Assembly (NCBI GenBank): GCA_022451445.1
Contig: JAKUSY010000139.1
Location: forward strand, 1 to 7,563
Direction: 5' to 3'
Length of the DNA stretch: 7,563 nt
Origin: Planctomycetota bacterium
GTDB lineage: Bacteria; Planctomycetota; UBA8108
The translations under genes were made by a program, and so were the position numbers. The notes under the pieces are model-generated. The model worked only from the letters and a program-made list of their open reading frames with translations, ran no database searches and was not told the origin of the DNA. Within the stretch, counting starts at the first letter, position 1. Each line of letters begins with the position of its first letter. Below are positions 6,299 to 7,563 of the stretch, in pieces.

Positions 6299-6329
6299 TT
6301 GCAGGCCAGGGAACGCTATCTGGTAAAAT
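6299..6329 (+). promoter_or_regulatory. Candidate extended -10 promoter upstream of signal peptidase
   Basis: TGGTAAAAT (6321-6329) fits the extended -10 pattern TGnTAtAAT with one mismatch. TTGCAG (6299-6304) lies 19 nt upstream as a weakly spaced -35. The predicted start, about 6336, falls at the edge of the palindrome at 6338-6349. Confidence 0.4.
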
Positions 6330-6337
6330 GGGTTTTC

Positions 6338-6349
6338 CGGAGATCTCCG
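6338..6349. promoter_or_regulatory. 12-bp palindrome, possible operator
   Basis: CGGAGATCTCCG is a perfect palindrome flanked by TTTTC on the left and TTTC on the right. It lies just downstream of the extended -10 element, where a bound repressor would block initiation. No regulator is visible in the window. Confidence 0.35.
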
Positions 6350-6408
6350 TTTCAACTTTGAATTGCCTGTTCCAAGGTAGGGAAATGCGCGGATCTTCCT
6401 TTGTAGGC

Positions 6409-6434
6409 AGCCTGGGAGCCATTTCCAGGCTTTT
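6409..6434 (+). terminator. Terminator-like or attenuator hairpin before signal peptidase
   Basis: AGCCTGGGA (6409-6417) pairs with TTCCAGGCT (6423-6431) in a 9-bp stem with one G-T wobble and the loop GCCAT. TTT follows, so the T-run with the stem's last T is four long. Lying between the proposed promoter and both candidate lepB starts, it may end a short RNA of about 100 nt or attenuate lepB transcription. The short T-run makes efficiency uncertain. Confidence 0.42.
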
Positions 6435-6638
6435 GAATGAAGCAAGGCAGTTACACCAGGCATGACCCCCGGTAATAAATTCCCAGGCAGTGCTGAGCTA
6501 CCCGCCGATAAACCGGAACCTTCTGTTGAAGGTGATCCGGCGGAGACCCGATATAGAGAGAGTGGGGCTCCCGGCAATGGGGTCGAGAATTCAGCAATTT
6601 TGAAAGTGGGAGATGATTCCAGCGTGGAGGCGGGGCTG

Positions 6639-7199
6639 ATGGGATCCGCTCCCGAGCCGGAGAAGAAAAACCGATTCGAGAGAGTGTACAGGAGCGCGGT
6701 TGCAGAGATCGTGATCCTCGTCGTCCTGGCGTTCGCCCTGGCCATGACAACCAAGACCTATGTTGTGGAGGCCTATGAGATCAAGGGCCGCAGCATGGCT
6801 CCGACTTTCGAGAATGGCCAGCGCGTTGTCGTGTTTAAGCTGTTCAGCGGTATCGGGAATCTCAGGCGCGGCGATATCGTCATTTTTTCTTCACAGGACG
6901 AGCCCGGCAAGGACCTTATCAAGAGGGTTGTCGCTTTTCCGGGTGAGCGGATCCGGATCAGAAAAGGAAAAGTAAGGATAAACGGAGAGCTGCTGACGGA
7001 GAGCTATCTCGAGGATAAGGTTTATGGCCTCTACGATGCGGGGATCGATGAGGTCGTGTCGGAGGGCGAAATCTATGTCCTCGGTGATAACCGTGATGAC
7101 AGCCACGATTCCAGGCGTTTCGGCAGCGTATCCGGGGAGAGCCTGAAGGGCAAAGTCATCGTTCGCTGGTGGCCATTTCACGAGGTAAAAACTTTTTAA
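6639..7199 (+). CDS. lepB: Type I signal peptidase (leader peptidase, S26 family)
   Basis: This enzyme cuts signal peptides from exported proteins at the outer face of the cytoplasmic membrane with a Ser/Lys dyad. From the ATG at 6639 it is 186 residues, like the short Bacillus SipS type. It shows one N-terminal membrane anchor (about 20-37), box B GRSMAPTF with catalytic Ser52, box C RRGDIV, box D LIKRVVAFPGERI with catalytic Lys95, and box E LGDNRDDSHDSRRFG. All catalytic boxes are intact. Start choice: 6639 has GGAGG 8 nt upstream, an excellent ribosome site. The frame is open back to ATG 6462, which would add 59 polar Pro/Glu/Gly-rich residues and make 245 aa, but that ATG lacks a convincing site and the extra codons have lower third-position GC. 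A cytoplasmic N-terminal extension remains possible. The exported HEAT protein two genes upstream is a plausible substrate. Confidence 0.94.
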   Translation: MGSAPEPEKKNRFERVYRSAVAEIVILVVLAFALAMTTKTYVVEAYEIKGRSMAPTFENGQRVVVFKLFSGIGNLRRGDIVIFSSQDEPGKDLIKRVVAFPGERIRIRKGKVRINGELLTESYLEDKVYGLYDAGIDEVVSEGEIYVLGDNRDDSHDSRRFGSVSGESLKGKVIVRWWPFHEVKTF

Positions 7200-7279
7200 A
7201 TTACTTTGCTGGAGCCCCGCTTAGAGATTCAATGGCGGGTCTGCTGTTTAAACGAGGAAGAACCTGTTTCACCCGCGCT

Positions 7280-7309
7280 CTGTCGTCGGGCGCGTAGGGC
7301 CGGCGACGG
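7280..7309 (+). other. Stable hairpin in the gap after signal peptidase
   Basis: CTGTCGTCGG (7280-7289) pairs with CCGGCGACGG (7300-7309), ten pairs with two G-T wobbles, around a 10-nt loop. No T-run follows directly, so it is not a clear terminator. It may be a leader or mRNA-processing structure between lepB and the next gene. Confidence 0.4.
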
Positions 7310-7374
7310 TCATGGTGGTTTCTTCGCGGTTTTGAAACAGATAAAAACAAACAAGAAGTGAAGTTTCGTCAGGA

Positions 7375-7396
7375 CGCCGGATTTCCGGGCCCGGCG
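7375..7396 (+). other. GC-rich hairpin in the leader of the downstream ATPase gene
   Basis: CGCCGG (7375-7380) pairs with CCGGCG (7391-7396) across a 10-nt loop, 25 bp before the ribosome site at 7422-7426. It may be part of the leader; its role is unknown. Confidence 0.3.
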
Positions 7397-7432
7397 GTGA
7401 ATTTCGATTGAGCTAAGAGTCAGGAGTTATCC

Positions 7433-7563
7433 TTGAACAAGAAGGCTGTCGGTCAGATCCTCAAGGCAAAAGGGGTCGTCAACGACGCTCAGATAGAAAA
7501 GGCGATCGAGTACGCCAAGAATGAGAGCTGTCGGCTCGGTGAGGCGCTCGTTAAGATTGAAGC
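7433..7563 (+). CDS. Probable type II secretion/type IV pilus ATPase, N-terminal fragment (MshEN-like)
   Basis: Only the first 43 codons are in the window. The TTG start at 7433 follows AGGAG (7422-7426) by 6 nt, which is good spacing. The visible protein (MNKKAVGQILKAKGVVNDAQ, then IEKAIEYAKN and RLGEALVKI) follows the pattern 'lGqiLv..G.it..ql..Al..q....rlGe.Lv' of the N-terminal domain of GspE/PilB/MshE assembly ATPases. In several of these, this MshEN-type domain binds cyclic di-GMP. A stand-alone or kinase-fused copy of the same domain is possible, because the Walker motifs lie beyond the edge. A secretion or pilus ATPase would fit the preceding signal peptidase and exported protein. Confidence 0.63.
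   Translation, partial: MNKKAVGQILKAKGVVNDAQIEKAIEYAKNESCRLGEALVKIE

Noticed and set aside
6185..6754. 189-codon minus-strand frame across the zinc-ribbon/lepB gap
   Set aside because: It overlaps the lepB start, the promoter and the hairpin; the translation is low-complexity Ser/Pro/Gly without any family resemblance.
7216..7239. CCCGC/GCGGG hairpin just after lepB as a terminator
   Set aside because: A 5-bp stem with a 14-nt loop and no T-run after it.
1..7563. CRISPR arrays, transposases, integrases, tRNA or rRNA genes
   Set aside because: I looked for regularly spaced repeats, mobile-element protein motifs and tRNA-like folds and saw none.

Overview
The window holds seven protein genes, two of them cut by the window ends, plus a candidate small RNA. 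It looks like a bacterial chromosome of fairly high GC. A flagellar regulatory pair (end of flhG, then fliA), an exported HEAT-repeat protein, and a membrane protein with an N-terminal CxxC...GKKxxCPKC zinc ribbon are a combination often seen in Planctomycetota or related phyla. The phylum is an inference from protein style. There is no rRNA or other marker here.

Region 1 (1-1347, + strand): the C-terminal end of an FlhG/MinD-like flagellar ATPase, then a gap of about 280 bp, then the flagellar sigma factor FliA. The gap carries a near-consensus sigma-28 promoter (467-494) whose spacer is a perfect 16-bp palindrome, so FliA probably boosts its own transcription. Region 2 (1363-2649, - strand): larC, the nickel-insertion enzyme for the lactate racemase-type NPN cofactor. 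It converges on fliA with only 15 bp between the stop codons. Neither larB nor larE is visible.

Region 3 (2650-3226): an unusually long divergent intergenic region. It has a likely larC promoter, a good forward sigma-70 promoter (2716-2745), and a second forward promoter with perfect -35 and -10 boxes (2870-2899). Downstream of the second promoter is a compact, strongly structured stretch of about 154 nt ending in a weak terminator-like hairpin with five T's. I read it as a candidate noncoding RNA or structured leader.

Region 4 (3227-7563, + strand): an exported TPR/HEAT protein with a degenerate CheY-like receiver-fold segment in its middle; 8 bp later a TTG-started zinc-ribbon membrane protein; then, after a regulatory gap with a promoter, palindrome and terminator-like hairpin, type I signal peptidase; and last the N-terminus of what looks like a type II secretion/type IV pilus ATPase (MshEN-like domain), cut by the window end. 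These four genes share an envelope and protein-export theme, but no joint function is established. The most interesting items are the exported pseudo-receiver HEAT protein and the candidate RNA at about 2906-3059.
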